The notes beneath the pieces were generated by a model, which saw nothing but the letters and a program-made list of their open reading frames with translations, had not been told where the DNA came from and ran no database searches. Shown piece after piece: positions 44,039 through 52,756 of a DNA stretch of 64,000 nt; positions within the stretch are counted from its first letter, which is position 1; each line of letters opens with the position of its first letter. The position numbers were made by a program, and so were the translations under genes. Source of the stretch: Senimuribacter intestinalis (GTDB taxonomy: Bacteria; Bacillota; Clostridia; Peptostreptococcales; Anaerovoracaceae); contig CALPCJ010000003.1 of NCBI GenBank assembly GCA_943192975.1, positions 186,001 through 250,000 on the forward strand, given 5' to 3'.

Positions 44039-44847
44039 ATCAGCGTCCCCTCCCCATTTTTGTCTAATTTAGAGAGCGCTGCCATGCTGATAACAATAAA
44101 TACCATCATGACAAGAGACAGGCCCGAGCCCAGATTCCAGTTGGAACTTGTCGTAAATTCCTGCTCGATGATATTTCCAATCAGATTGATTTTCCCTCCG
44201 CCCAGCATGTTGGAGATTACAAAAGTGGTCAGGGACGGTACAAACACCATGGTAACACCGCTGGCAATACCCGGAATGCTGAGAGGCAGCAGGATATCTG
44301 TCAGTACCTTCCGCTTGGTCGCTCCAAGATCGTAAGCAGCTTCTATAATATGATCATCTATCTTCATCAGTGTATTATAGATCGGCAGTACCATAAAAGG
44401 CAGAAAATCATAAACCATTCCCAGTACAATTGCTGCCGGTGTATTGATCAGCGCAAGAGGCGGCAGATGTAAAAGTCCCAGCAGACCGTTGATCAATCCG
44501 CCCTTTTCCAGAATTACCTGCCACGCCATCGTTCGCAGTAAAAAGTTCATCCACATCGGCAAGATAAAAATGAACACCATAAAGCCCTGCCGTCCAAGCT
44601 TGCTCCCTTTTAAAATCAGCGCCAGCGGAAAAGCAATCACAAAGCAAATCACAGTACTGATTAATGACAGTAAAAGAGACAGTAAAAGCGCCTGCGCATG
44701 CTCTGCGCTCAGCATTGCAATCAAATTAGCAAAAGTAAATGTGCCGCTTCTATCTGTAAAACCATAATAAGCAACAACTGCCAAAGGAATCACAGTACCG
44801 CAGATAATCCACAAGAGAAATGGCGCTGCAAAACTTTTTTTAGACAT
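44035..44847 (-). CDS. potB: Spermidine/putrescine ABC transporter permease PotB
   Basis: This 270-residue permease has about six membrane segments and the EAA motif EAAYDLGATKRKVLTDILLPLSIPG. It pairs with the PotC part of the fusion protein to form the channel for polyamine uptake. It overlaps both neighbours (four bases with potCD, eight with potA), so the operon is tightly coupled. The start follows AGGAGGCG. Confidence 0.92.
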   Translation of the reverse strand: MSKKSFAAPFLLWIICGTVIPLAVVAYYGFTDRSGTFTFANLIAMLSAEHAQALLLSLLLSLISTVICFVIAFPLALILKGSKLGRQGFMVFIFILPMWMNFLLRTMAWQVILEKGGLINGLLGLLHLPPLALINTPAAIVLGMVYDFLPFMVLPIYNTLMKIDDHIIEAAYDLGATKRKVLTDILLPLSIPGIASGVTMVFVPSLTTFVISNMLGGGKINLIGNIIEQEFTTSSNWNLGSGLSLVMMVFIVISMAALSKLDKNGEGTLI

Positions 44848-45913
44848 CGATTTCTATCGCCTCCTCTTCCTTGGACTGTGGTTTATGCATAATTTGAATA
44901 TTTTCCGGAATCACATCCAGACTAACCTTAGTTCCTACCGGATAGCTGGTGGTATTCTGTGCAAGCCAGGTGAACCCGCCTGCTTCAATTTCCATTTCAT
45001 AGTGTACACCAATGAATACATTGTGAGTCACTTCACCATCTAGCCTGCCTGCACCCGGTTTTCCAATAATCAGATCCTCCGGTCTGATTACAACGTCGAC
45101 TGGCTTATTTCTGCCAAAGCCGTCGTCAATACAAGGAAATACCGTATCACAGATCTTCACATAAAAATCTTCCATCATTGTGCCATCAATAATATTGCTG
45201 TCACCGATAAAATCTGCAACGAAAGCATTTTCCGGCTCGTTGTAAATCTCTTCCGGCGTACCCATCTGCTGAATATATCCACCGTTCATTACCACTACTT
45301 TATCGCTCATAGTCAGAGCTTCCTCCTGATCGTGAGTAACGTAAATAAAGGTGATGCCAAGTTCATTCTTCAGGCGAATCAACTCATACTGCATATCCTG
45401 GCGCAATTTCAAATCCAATGCTCCCAAAGGTTCATCAAGCAAAAGCACCTTCGGTTCATTGACAATAGCTCTTGCCATAGCAATTCTCTGCTGCTGACCG
45501 CCGGAAAGCTGATCGATTTTTCGTTTCTCATAGCCGTCCAGATTGACAAGTTTCAGCGCATATTCAATTTTATCTTTAATATACGATTCGCTCTTCCCGC
45601 TAATCTTAAGGCCAAAGGCGATATTCTGTCCCACATTCATATGTGGAAAAAGCGCGTACTTCTGAAATACAGTATTCAGATGGCGCTGATTCGGCGGCAC
45701 ATCGGTAATATCCTTTCCTTCAAAGAACACCTGACCTGCATCAGGCTTTTCAAAACCGCCTACAATACGAAGCGTTGTAGTCTTTCCACATCCAGAAGGT
45801 CCCAACAGTGTGATAAATTCGTTCTCATTTACCGTTAAATTGAAGTCATCCAGCACCTGTGTATCTTCAAAAGACTTGTAAATATGCTTTAATTCGATGA
45901 GTGATGATGTCAT
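44840..45913 (-). CDS. potA: Spermidine/putrescine ABC transporter ATPase PotA
   Basis: This 357-residue ATPase has Walker A LLGPSGCGKTTTLR, signature LSGGQQQRIAMARAI, Walker B LLLDEPLGALDLKLR and switch FIYVTHDQEEA. A C-terminal TOBE regulatory domain includes VVIRPEDLIIG. It drives polyamine import through PotB/PotCD. It is separated by about 20 bases from the regulator gene upstream and starts after AAAGGAAC. Confidence 0.94.
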   Translation of the reverse strand: MTSSLIELKHIYKSFEDTQVLDDFNLTVNENEFITLLGPSGCGKTTTLRIVGGFEKPDAGQVFFEGKDITDVPPNQRHLNTVFQKYALFPHMNVGQNIAFGLKISGKSESYIKDKIEYALKLVNLDGYEKRKIDQLSGGQQQRIAMARAIVNEPKVLLLDEPLGALDLKLRQDMQYELIRLKNELGITFIYVTHDQEEALTMSDKVVVMNGGYIQQMGTPEEIYNEPENAFVADFIGDSNIIDGTMMEDFYVKICDTVFPCIDDGFGRNKPVDVVIRPEDLIIGKPGAGRLDGEVTHNVFIGVHYEMEIEAGGFTWLAQNTTSYPVGTKVSLDVIPENIQIMHKPQSKEEEAIEIDV

Positions 45914-45934
45914 TTAAGTTCCTTTCTTTACATC

Positions 45935-46468
45935 TTAAAAGCTTGGCGGCGAACTTACCCATATCAGTTCTGCGCCTGCTTTCGACGAAATATAATGTTT
46001 TCTTGCCGGTGTATAATAAAATGAATCGCCGGCCTTTGCCTGATGGATTTTCTTTCCTATATGAATGGTAATCTCACCTTTCAGTACAAATCCAAACTCT
46101 TCTCCCTCGTGCGGATTGTCAGGATATGTCTGGCCGCCCGCCTCAAGGCTCAGGCGAATAGGCTCCATAACGTTCTTTTGCGCACTTGGAATAATCCACT
46201 CTATTTTATTCTTTAATTCAAGGTCTATTTTCTCAAAATAATCTTCATCTGCAAATACAATCTGTTCATCGCTGTCCTCTGCAAAAAACTCTGAAACAGA
46301 TACTCCCAGGCACTGCAATATGTCTGAAAGTGTTGCAATAGATGGAGATGTCAAATCTCGTTCCAGCTGAGAAATGAAGCCCTTAGAAAGCTCCGCCCTG
46401 TCAGCTAGTTCCTCCTGCGTCAGTCCATTGACAATGCGCAGGGCTTTAATCTTGGAACCAATCTCCAT
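45935..46468 (-). CDS. XRE-cupin regulator of the polyamine operon
   Basis: This 177-residue regulator has an N-terminal Xre helix-turn-helix (LRIVNGLTQEELADRAELSKGFISQLERDLTSPS) and a C-terminal cupin (DNPHEGEEFGFVLKGEITIHIG) like PuuR. Such proteins commonly head potABCD operons in Firmicutes and sense polyamines. It is the first gene of the operon, behind a consensus promoter with overlapping palindromes, which suggests autoregulation. The start follows AAGGGAG. Confidence 0.9.
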   Translation of the reverse strand: MEIGSKIKALRIVNGLTQEELADRAELSKGFISQLERDLTSPSIATLSDILQCLGVSVSEFFAEDSDEQIVFADEDYFEKIDLELKNKIEWIIPSAQKNVMEPIRLSLEAGGQTYPDNPHEGEEFGFVLKGEITIHIGKKIHQAKAGDSFYYTPARKHYISSKAGAELIWVSSPPSF

Positions 46469-46506
46469 ATTCCTACTCCCTTACTGTGTCACAAACATTA
46501 AACTTC

Positions 46507-46567
46507 AAGTTTAGTATTTCTAAACTGTAGTGCAAGATTATTATACTCGTTTTTGATAACATGTCAA
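46507..46567 (-). promoter_or_regulatory. pot operon promoter with two overlapping operator palindromes
   Basis: On the minus strand TTGACA (46562-46567), 16 bases, TATAAT (46540-46545) is near-consensus. About 15 bases downstream, AGTTTAG-AAATA-CTAAACT (46508-46526) and an overlapping TAAACTT-C-AAGTTTA form two palindromes across the expected transcription start. They are likely binding sites for the XRE-cupin regulator. Confidence 0.8.
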
Positions 46568-46598
46568 TAGGTGATTTAACTTTTACAAATTTTTTGTC

Positions 46599-46648
46599 AA
46601 AAAAAGATCGGATGTCAAAACAATTTGCATTGTCTGGTATTCCGATCT
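46599..46648 (-). terminator. Terminator of the CarD gene
   Basis: On the minus strand AGATCGGA pairs with TCCGATCT, followed by seven T residues. It separates the CarD gene from the pot promoter. Confidence 0.85.
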
Positions 46649-46663
46649 ATTTCTTATATTTAC

Positions 46664-47176
46664 TTACAGCTCCTCATCGCCTAGCCTGTTTCGGATATAA
46701 TCCTGTACATCATCTCTGGAAATTCCCAGCGCTGCTGCGAACTCTCCGAAAAGAAGGTCTTCTGCACGTTTCATAAATTTTTTGTCAATCTGCCCAAGGT
46801 GGCGATTCTGAGCAAGTGCATCCAGCTTTTTTTGATGTATGGACTTGGTCAGTTTAAGCAAGTCTATACATTTATGGCTGTCAATGACTGACTGATAATA
46901 CTTCGTAAGCTGTTGCATGCTACTGTTTTTGTAAATTTCCGTGTGAATCTGCGGAATATTGTCAATCAGATCTTTCGCTTCATCTTCGGAGATTACCGCA
47001 CGCATAAACACTTTCTGATTATCTACTGGTGCATAAATGACGCCGCTTTGATAAAGAGGCTCCAGTACATAATACAGCCTGTCCTCATCTCCACCGGCAA
47101 AATCCGACTTACGAATATCCGATACTTTGCAAACGCCTGTCGTGCCATACATAATCAGGTCATCAATGTTATACAT
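46664..47176 (-). CDS. CarD/CdnL-family transcription regulator
   Basis: This 170-residue protein has the N-terminal RNA-polymerase-interacting domain (CarD_CdnL_TRCF: DLIMYGTTGVCKVSDI..YYVLEPLYQSGVIYAPVDN) and a helical C-terminal DNA-binding domain. Such proteins bind the polymerase beta subunit and stabilise open promoter complexes. The gene is monocistronic, with its own terminator. The start follows GAAAGGAGATG. Confidence 0.9.
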   Translation of the reverse strand: MYNIDDLIMYGTTGVCKVSDIRKSDFAGGDEDRLYYVLEPLYQSGVIYAPVDNQKVFMRAVISEDEAKDLIDNIPQIHTEIYKNSSMQQLTKYYQSVIDSHKCIDLLKLTKSIHQKKLDALAQNRHLGQIDKKFMKRAEDLLFGEFAAALGISRDDVQDYIRNRLGDEEL

Positions 47177-47305
47177 TTCGGCTCACATCTCCTTTCTTCT
47201 TCCATTATTTCTATCTCATTTATTATTATAACACGTTTTTGAAAGAAAATGTAAGTTTTTTGTATACAATTCCAAAATATTTTTATCATACCATTTTTTG
47301 CAACC

Positions 47306-47336
47306 AAAAGGGAACAGCACAAATGCGTCTGTTCCC
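47306..47336 (-). terminator. Terminator of the CobW-type gene pair
   Basis: GGGAACAG and CTGTTCCC form an 8-bp stem, followed on the minus strand by TTTTGG. Confidence 0.8.
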
Positions 47337-47351
47337 TAAATTCTTGCCAGT

Positions 47352-48293
47352 TTAAAATTGTGCTACTTCAGGATCGGCTTCTTCTGTCTCTTCCACTTTT
47401 GTGCAGTAGAGCACAGGTCCCACCTCACCATAAGTTTCATCTTCTTCTACTTTCACTTTAGCTATAATCGTTACCCAGCCGCCGTGTTCCAGCAAATTTG
47501 CTGCATTTTCCCATCTACATACAAGTCCTGCAAACTGAATATCCTCTACACAGCATGTCATCACATGACGACCAAAGACAAATTTGTCGTCCGGCATACC
47601 GCCGCCAAGAACGCTGCGACCCTTTACAGTAATCACCTTGCCGTCATACTTGTCCTGCTCCTCGTTGATATCTCTATACCACTCCGCATAGGCATTGTCT
47701 GCAATCTCAATGAGCGGCGCATTGAGATCAAAAGGCAAAGGATCCGGAATCTGATCCAGCTCCACATCGTCTTTATCATATTCATAAAGGATCTGGCTCT
47801 TTCGGTTAACTCCGCGAACAATTTTATGAAATTCCATCTTGTCAAAGCCTTTTTCGCAGCGGTTGAACACAACCATCTCAGCGCTTTTCAGTTTATCAAA
47901 GACCAGCTGCCGCATATTCTGATTATACACAGAAAAAGTCTGCGCATCTGCAAAAAACATTTCCTGATAGGTAATCCACTCCTTCGGCATATTTCTGTAG
48001 ATCGTGTCCAAACTCCACATGCCGTTATACTCGATGATTACCCGTTCGACCTTATGCTTTTTCTGCAAAGCGCTAAGCGTCTCTTCCGTTAAATCTTCTT
48101 CCTCTTCAACCCGTTCAATAAACACGTTGGTTCCGAAAAACTTGACCGGATGATATTCTTCCTCACCCTCTTCACACAGAAGCAGCAAGGTTCTTTCTCC
48201 GGCATTGAAGTCATCGCCCTCCAGCGCCTCCTGAATAAACGTGGTTTTACCGCTTTCTAAAAATCCGGTAAACAAATATACTGGTATTTCCAT
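47352..48293 (-). CDS. G3E GTPase-like protein with C-terminal beta domain
   Basis: This 313-residue protein has a G3E/CobW-like P-loop (LFTGFLESGKTTF) and VVFNRCEKGFD as guanine motif. It lacks the C-x-C-C metal motif of true metallochaperones. The last 100 residues form a separate domain with KVITVKGRSVLGGG and GGWVTIIAKVKVEED, reminiscent of an OB-like/TIGR03943-type fold. It lies 14 bases after the His-rich CobW gene and the two are probably cotranscribed. A partner role in zinc or other metal handling is inferred. Confidence 0.75.
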   Translation of the reverse strand: MEIPVYLFTGFLESGKTTFIQEALEGDDFNAGERTLLLLCEEGEEEYHPVKFFGTNVFIERVEEEEDLTEETLSALQKKHKVERVIIEYNGMWSLDTIYRNMPKEWITYQEMFFADAQTFSVYNQNMRQLVFDKLKSAEMVVFNRCEKGFDKMEFHKIVRGVNRKSQILYEYDKDDVELDQIPDPLPFDLNAPLIEIADNAYAEWYRDINEEQDKYDGKVITVKGRSVLGGGMPDDKFVFGRHVMTCCVEDIQFAGLVCRWENAANLLEHGGWVTIIAKVKVEEDETYGEVGPVLYCTKVEETEEADPEVAQF

Positions 48294-48307
48294 ATGCTAC
48301 TACCTCT

Positions 48308-49378
48308 TTACAGTCCAAACAACTCTTTAATGCTGTCCTCTTCGATGCCTGCACCAATGACACACAGCATACCCGTTACTGCCGCAGTGCCATATCTAAC
48401 ATCAGGTTCACCCGGCACATAGTCAAAATGTAACCACTTACCGTCTTCTCCCTCTACAATTCCTTTCGCACGAAGCACCTGTCCATACATTGCAAAATTT
48501 GTCAAAGCGCTCAGCGCTTCTTCAATCTGCTCTTTTGTAAACTTATGAGATGTTTCCAGTCCAAAACTCTGGAATACTTCATCGGCGTGGTGATGATGGT
48601 GGTCATGATGATGTTCATGTTCGTGACAGCCGCAGTCACAATCTTCATCGTGGTGATGATGGTCATGATGTTCATGCTCGTGTGCGTGGTCGTGGCAGCC
48701 GCAATCCTCATCGTGATGATGATGACCATGGTCGTGATGTTCATGCGCTTCTTTCTCAAGAGTTGCCAGCTGCGCTGCCAGTGTATTCTTCTGCTCGATC
48801 GTTTCCAGAAGCTGCTGTCCTGTAAGTTCTTCCCAGTCTGTTGTTACTACAGGCGCTTTCTCGTTATATTTACGAACAAGCGCTACACAGTCGTCCAGTT
48901 TCTTCTGCGCAAGCCCCGCCGTATGGCTGAGAATAACTGCTGCCGCATGTTCAATCTGATTATTATAAAACTCCCCAAAGTTCTGCATGTACATCTTCGC
49001 CTTCTTTGCGTCCACAACCGCAACCGCAGCATTTAAGCACAATGCTTCGTTATGCAGATTTGTCACAGCAGTTATCACATCGCTAAGTTTTCCTACGCCG
49101 GACGGCTCAATGAGAATTCTGTCAGGCGCAAACTCTGCCAGTACCTTTTCTAGTGCCTTTCCAAAATCACCAACGAGGCTGCAGCAGATACAGCCAGAAG
49201 TCATCTCATTAATTTCAATTCCTGCATCTTTGAGAAATCCGCCGTCAATCCCGATTTCTCCAAATTCATTTTCGATGAGAACTACTTTCTCATTCTGATA
49301 CGCTTCTTCAATGAGTTTCTTAATTAGCGTTGTCTTTCCGGCACCTAAAAATCCGGAAAAAATATCTACCTTTGTCAT
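48308..49378 (-). CDS. CobW-family zinc-type metallochaperone GTPase with His-rich tract
   Basis: This 356-residue G3E GTPase has Walker A FSGFLGAGKTTL, the intact metal motif SGCICCSL, IEPSGVGKLSDV and a CobW C-terminal domain. A tract of about 60 residues (roughly 205-265) consists largely of His, Asp, Glu and Cys (blocks such as HHDHGHHHHDEDCGCHDH), as in zinc chaperones and buffers. It most likely delivers zinc (less likely nickel or cobalt) to a client enzyme. Zinc starvation control is expected, but no Zur-type box was identified upstream. Confidence 0.88.
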   Translation of the reverse strand: MTKVDIFSGFLGAGKTTLIKKLIEEAYQNEKVVLIENEFGEIGIDGGFLKDAGIEINEMTSGCICCSLVGDFGKALEKVLAEFAPDRILIEPSGVGKLSDVITAVTNLHNEALCLNAAVAVVDAKKAKMYMQNFGEFYNNQIEHAAAVILSHTAGLAQKKLDDCVALVRKYNEKAPVVTTDWEELTGQQLLETIEQKNTLAAQLATLEKEAHEHHDHGHHHHDEDCGCHDHAHEHEHHDHHHHDEDCDCGCHEHEHHHDHHHHHADEVFQSFGLETSHKFTKEQIEEALSALTNFAMYGQVLRAKGIVEGEDGKWLHFDYVPGEPDVRYGTAAVTGMLCVIGAGIEEDSIKELFGL

Positions 49379-49459
49379 ATTATCATCTCTCTCCTGTAAA
49401 GTTCTACTTTATAGTATACCACAAATTCCCATAATTCTCACCGGAAATATAGAAATTTT

Positions 49460-49771
49460 CTATTCTGCGTCATAATACGCTTTGACTCTGCTTTCTACAA
49501 GTGCCATAACCTGATCCCAGCCGCCGATACAGATCCAGTCCTGCGCAAGATGTACCTTTACTACCTCATAAAGCCATGTCTTATAGTGTTCTATCGCCGC
49601 CTCAAAGTTCAGCCCCTGTTTCTGCAGCTGCTTAATATCAAAGGCAGCAAACTCTACTGTAATTTTACAGCGCTGCCGCGGCACTTCTTTTAACCCCTTT
49701 GGAAAGTCCAGCACTGCTACATCTACACTATTAAAAAAGGGAGGGTCCATCCTCAGCTGAATTTCTTTCAT
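49460..49771 (-). CDS. Small conserved-looking hypothetical protein
   Basis: This 103-residue soluble protein is not recognised. It has a beta-rich N-terminal half (QLRMDPPFFNSVDVAVLDFP, KITVEFAAFDI) and a helical C-terminal half. The start ATG follows AAAGGAG; the longer frame begins within the upstream gene. It lies 11 bases downstream of lrgB, so it is cotranscribed with lrgAB. It ends in TAG, with only 16 further codons in frame. Confidence 0.6.
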   Translation of the reverse strand: MKEIQLRMDPPFFNSVDVAVLDFPKGLKEVPRQRCKITVEFAAFDIKQLQKQGLNFEAAIEHYKTWLYEVVKVHLAQDWICIGGWDQVMALVESRVKAYYDAE

Positions 49772-49782
49772 TTGATTCTCCT

Positions 49783-50475
49783 TTACCAAAAACAAGCAAA
49801 TACACTGGCACCTACCACTGTGACAAGACCCGCCACCGCAATGGAAAGGCTGCTCATAGCACCTTCAATTTCTCCTATTTCTATCGCCTTTGCCGTGCCG
49901 ACGGCATGAGACGCTGTGCCAAAGCCCACACCCTTTGCGATAGGCTCTTCTATGCGGAACAGTCTGCAAACCGCTTCGCCGAACATATTTCCTAAAATCC
50001 CCGTAATGATTATGACGGCTACCGTAATCGTGACATAGCCGCCCAGCGTTTCCGAAACACCCATGCCAATAGCTGTCGTAATAGATTTTGGCAGTAGAGT
50101 CACATAAGTTTCGTGGCTGAGGCCAAAGAGGACTGCCATAGCAAGTATGGAGACAAGGCTTGTCAAACAGCCTGCAATAATTCCAGCCATAACTGCTTTC
50201 CAGTTCTTTTTCAAAAGACTCATCTGTTCGTACATAGGAATGGCAAGACATACTGTAGCCGGCGTCAGCAGATAACTAATATACTTTGCACCTTCGTAAT
50301 ATGTATCGTAGTCCATATCTAAAAGCAGAAGCGCACCGATAATCAGCACCGTTGCGATCAAAATGGGGTTAAACAGGGGAATTTTCAGCTTTTTCTTTGC
50401 AATTTGTCCAATTTCAAAGCAGAGCAGCGTAAGCCCCACGCCGAAGAATACAGACTCAATCAGAATATCATTCAT
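49783..50475 (-). CDS. lrgB: LrgB/CidB-family membrane protein
   Basis: This protein of about 230 residues has several membrane segments and the LrgB-family segments SLLKKNWKAVMAGI, LLPKSITTAIGMGVSETLGG and GFGTASHAVGTAKAIEIGE. LrgAB/CidAB systems affect murein hydrolase activity, export of pyruvate or related metabolites, and cell death. The frame overlaps the lrgA stop region; the ATG is preferred over an overlapping GTG three codons upstream because of spacing to AAGGCGG. Confidence 0.9.
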   Translation of the reverse strand: MNDILIESVFFGVGLTLLCFEIGQIAKKKLKIPLFNPILIATVLIIGALLLLDMDYDTYYEGAKYISYLLTPATVCLAIPMYEQMSLLKKNWKAVMAGIIAGCLTSLVSILAMAVLFGLSHETYVTLLPKSITTAIGMGVSETLGGYVTITVAVIIITGILGNMFGEAVCRLFRIEEPIAKGVGFGTASHAVGTAKAIEIGEIEGAMSSLSIAVAGLVTVVGASVFACFW

Positions 50476-50827
50476 CAGCTTCACCGCCTTTTCGAATCAC
50501 AAACTGGGTCACTCTGCCGGAGACCGCCATCACTACTACAGTTGAAATGACGGTGATGCAAATAACTGGAATCCGCACCGGCTTCAGTACGCCCCAGGAT
50601 TCCAGAAGCCCTACTGCCGCAGGCACAAACATCAGCGGCATAATCTCTACCATAAACGTTCCGGTCTCTCTGACCGCTTCCAGAGGAATAATCCCACTCA
50701 AAAGACATATTAGCATAATTACCAGTCCATAAATGCTGGCAGGTACCGGAAGCGGAAGTAAAAAGTTAAGCATCTCTCCTGCAAAAGAAACTATCATTAC
50801 AATTAAAAACTGTCGTATATATTTCAT
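50468..50827 (-). CDS. lrgA: LrgA/CidA-family holin-like protein
   Basis: This 119-residue membrane protein has four hydrophobic segments and the CidA/LrgA core LPVPASIYGLVIMLICL and MPLMFVPAAVGLLESWG. It is the partner of LrgB and the first gene of the operon. The start follows ACGAGGAAAT. A large nested inverted-repeat element lies about 140 bases upstream of its start. Confidence 0.9.
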   Translation of the reverse strand: MKYIRQFLIVMIVSFAGEMLNFLLPLPVPASIYGLVIMLICLLSGIIPLEAVRETGTFMVEIMPLMFVPAAVGLLESWGVLKPVRIPVICITVISTVVVMAVSGRVTQFVIRKGGEADE

Positions 50828-50961
50828 TGATTTCCTCGTTTCTATCTAAAATTGCAGCTTGTCCCTCTGCCGCAATTTAATAGTATATCACCTTGCCGAA
50901 AAAAAGCAACCGTCTTTCCCTCCTCACATGAAGAAGGGCTTTCGACAAATTTATCAATGGG

Positions 50962-51210
50962 AAGCTTAACCTAAATTTTGTTTTTATACCAAAAATGTAT
51001 AAGTCTACCGGCAAATCTTAATCTAAAATGAAAAAGTATCGAAAAAGTGTATAAGAGAAACTTGAAACAGGGTCGAAACATCCTTGAAAACGAAACATTT
51101 GCCAAAGGAATTCAAGTGCTTTTATACATTTTTTTAAATTCTTTAAATTCTCGGTTAAGATTTTCATATTCTCTTATACACTTTTTTTAAAAATTTCTAT
51201 TTTAGGTTAA
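50962..51210. repeat. Nested inverted-repeat array, motif GTGTATAAG
   Basis: The 396-bp gap between the FAD/Rieske gene end and lrgA contains no ORF. Five element pairs nest: TTAACCTAAA/TTTAGGTTAA (50966, 51201), TGTATAAG/CTTATACA (50996, 51173), AAATCTTAATC/GGTTAAGATTT (51013, 51153), GTGTATAAG/CTTTTATACA (51047, 51119) and ACTTGAA/TTCAAGT (51060, 51111). An alternative, mutually exclusive 18-bp perfect pair joins AAAAAGTGTATAAGAGAA (51042-51059) with 51169-51186. Two competing folds suggest a switch, or paired sites for a dimeric protein. Confidence 0.8.
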
Positions 51211-51223
51211 ACGCTTGTTCCTT

Positions 51224-52585
51224 CTAAATCCTTTTTTTCATATCCATTTGCGCCGGATTATCAATCAGCTTTCCATCCTCTGCAAATCTTGAGCCGTGGC
51301 AAGGGCAATCCCAGGTTTTCTCCGCCGCATTCCATTTCAGCGCACAGCCAAGATGGGTGCAGCGAGGTGCAGTTGGCCGCATAAAATTTTTTGTCGTCTC
51401 AAAACCGTTTACCAAGAGCTGCGGTCTCAGTATCGTCCGCTGAGGTGAAAACACCCTTCCAATCTCCCGATCCAGTTCTCCGGTCAGGGCCATTGCCGCT
51501 GTCATCGCGCCGGTCATCCCCCACTTGTTAAAACCCGTCGCCACCAGCAGCCCGTCCTTTTTTCGACTATAGCTGCCAACGTAAGGAACTTCATCTAACG
51601 TCATGCAGTCCTGCGCCGCCCATGCTGCCACTTCCCGGCTGCCCGGATAAAGGCGCTTTGCCTGCTGTCTCAGCTGTTCAAAAGCCGCATGGCTGGTTCC
51701 GGTTCTGCCACCTCCTCCGCCTAAAAGTAAATAGTCGTCATAGGTTCTAAAGGATAGATCCAGAGGATTACCCTTTTCACCGCCATTTCCGATATACATG
51801 CCGCAGACCTGCTGCATTTCTGCCTTTCCCTCGTCATTCTGTGCTGAAAGCGCTAACACATAGGACCGGCTCTGGTACATCTTCATAAAATACATGCCTC
51901 TGCGGTCAATAAACGGAAAGTGGGTTGCGATAATTACCTTATCCGCATGAATCCTTATATCCCGACCCCAGCCATTTATAACAAAAGCCTGCCAGCCAAA
52001 ACGCTGCTTCTTTACGTCGCTTACAAAACTGTGCTCGTAAATTGCCTGCCCCTTGGCAATCTCTGACGCAAATTTCAGCGGGTGAAACTGGGCCTGCCCC
52101 TTCACCTTAACTGCACAGGCTGCCGGCAGCGGTATATCCACATGCTCCGTGTAGGATACTTTTCCGCCAACCTCTGTGATAGCCTCAATCTCAGAAAGCA
52201 CCGCACCTACATCATTCATCGTGTAAACGTAGTTTGCCTTCTCTTCAAAATCACACGAGATGCGCTCAGCTAAACGCCTGTACATCTCTATCGCTTTCTC
52301 ATTTGCCGATAGATATGCTGCGGTCTTTTCCCTGCCAAAACGAGCAAGGCGTTTTCTGTAGGAAAGTCCATGAAAGGCGGTAATCTTTGCCGTCGTATTT
52401 TTCGTCACACCGCCTGCGATAGTATCCTTCTCCATCACTGCGTAGTTCGCCCCTTGCTCATTTAAAAAATGACCGATTAAGAGACCGCACATACCGCCGC
52501 CAACCACCAGCACATCTACTTTCATATCATGCTCTGCTGTGGGAAATTCCGGCATCTTGATATCTTTTGTCCAGATTGATTCCAT
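51224..52585 (-). CDS. FAD-dependent oxidoreductase with C-terminal Rieske domain
   Basis: This 453-residue protein has an N-terminal DAO-type FAD domain (VLVVGGGMCGLLIGHFLNEQG..VMEKDTIAGG) and a C-terminal Rieske [2Fe-2S] domain with intact C-T-H...C-P-C-H ligands (PRCTHLGCALKW and WDCPCHGSRF). Similar fusions of unknown substrate are found in many bacteria. It may oxidise an amine or amino acid and pass electrons to the cluster. The start ATG follows TTGGAGG. It ends in TAG and is monocistronic, behind the pilT terminator. Confidence 0.9.
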   Translation of the reverse strand: MESIWTKDIKMPEFPTAEHDMKVDVLVVGGGMCGLLIGHFLNEQGANYAVMEKDTIAGGVTKNTTAKITAFHGLSYRKRLARFGREKTAAYLSANEKAIEMYRRLAERISCDFEEKANYVYTMNDVGAVLSEIEAITEVGGKVSYTEHVDIPLPAACAVKVKGQAQFHPLKFASEIAKGQAIYEHSFVSDVKKQRFGWQAFVINGWGRDIRIHADKVIIATHFPFIDRRGMYFMKMYQSRSYVLALSAQNDEGKAEMQQVCGMYIGNGGEKGNPLDLSFRTYDDYLLLGGGGGRTGTSHAAFEQLRQQAKRLYPGSREVAAWAAQDCMTLDEVPYVGSYSRKKDGLLVATGFNKWGMTGAMTAAMALTGELDREIGRVFSPQRTILRPQLLVNGFETTKNFMRPTAPRCTHLGCALKWNAAEKTWDCPCHGSRFAEDGKLIDNPAQMDMKKRI

Positions 52586-52665
52586 TGCAATAACCTCCAA
52601 ATACCCCTATTGTGCCACCAGTGTGCTTTTTTATAACAATATCTAAAAATTAACAGAATCTCAAT

Positions 52666-52720
52666 AAAAAAGCTGTACAACAATCTAACCTCACTTGTTT
52701 GAGACTGTTATACAGCTTTT
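52666..52720 (-). terminator. Terminator of the pilus/secretion locus
   Basis: AAAAAAGCTGTA pairs with TACAGCTTTT across a 33-nt loop containing a smaller CTCAAACA-type stem, giving T-tracts on both sides. It ends the minus-strand operon that finishes with pilT. Confidence 0.8.
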
Positions 52721-52756
52721 ATTTTATTTTAATACGCAGTCCAAAGTGGTCCTTCC

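Noticed and set aside
48545..49036. Plus-strand ORF of 163 codons rich in Val and Met opposite the His-rich tract
   Set aside because: It is the reverse-strand shadow of CAT/CAC His codons in the CobW-type gene.
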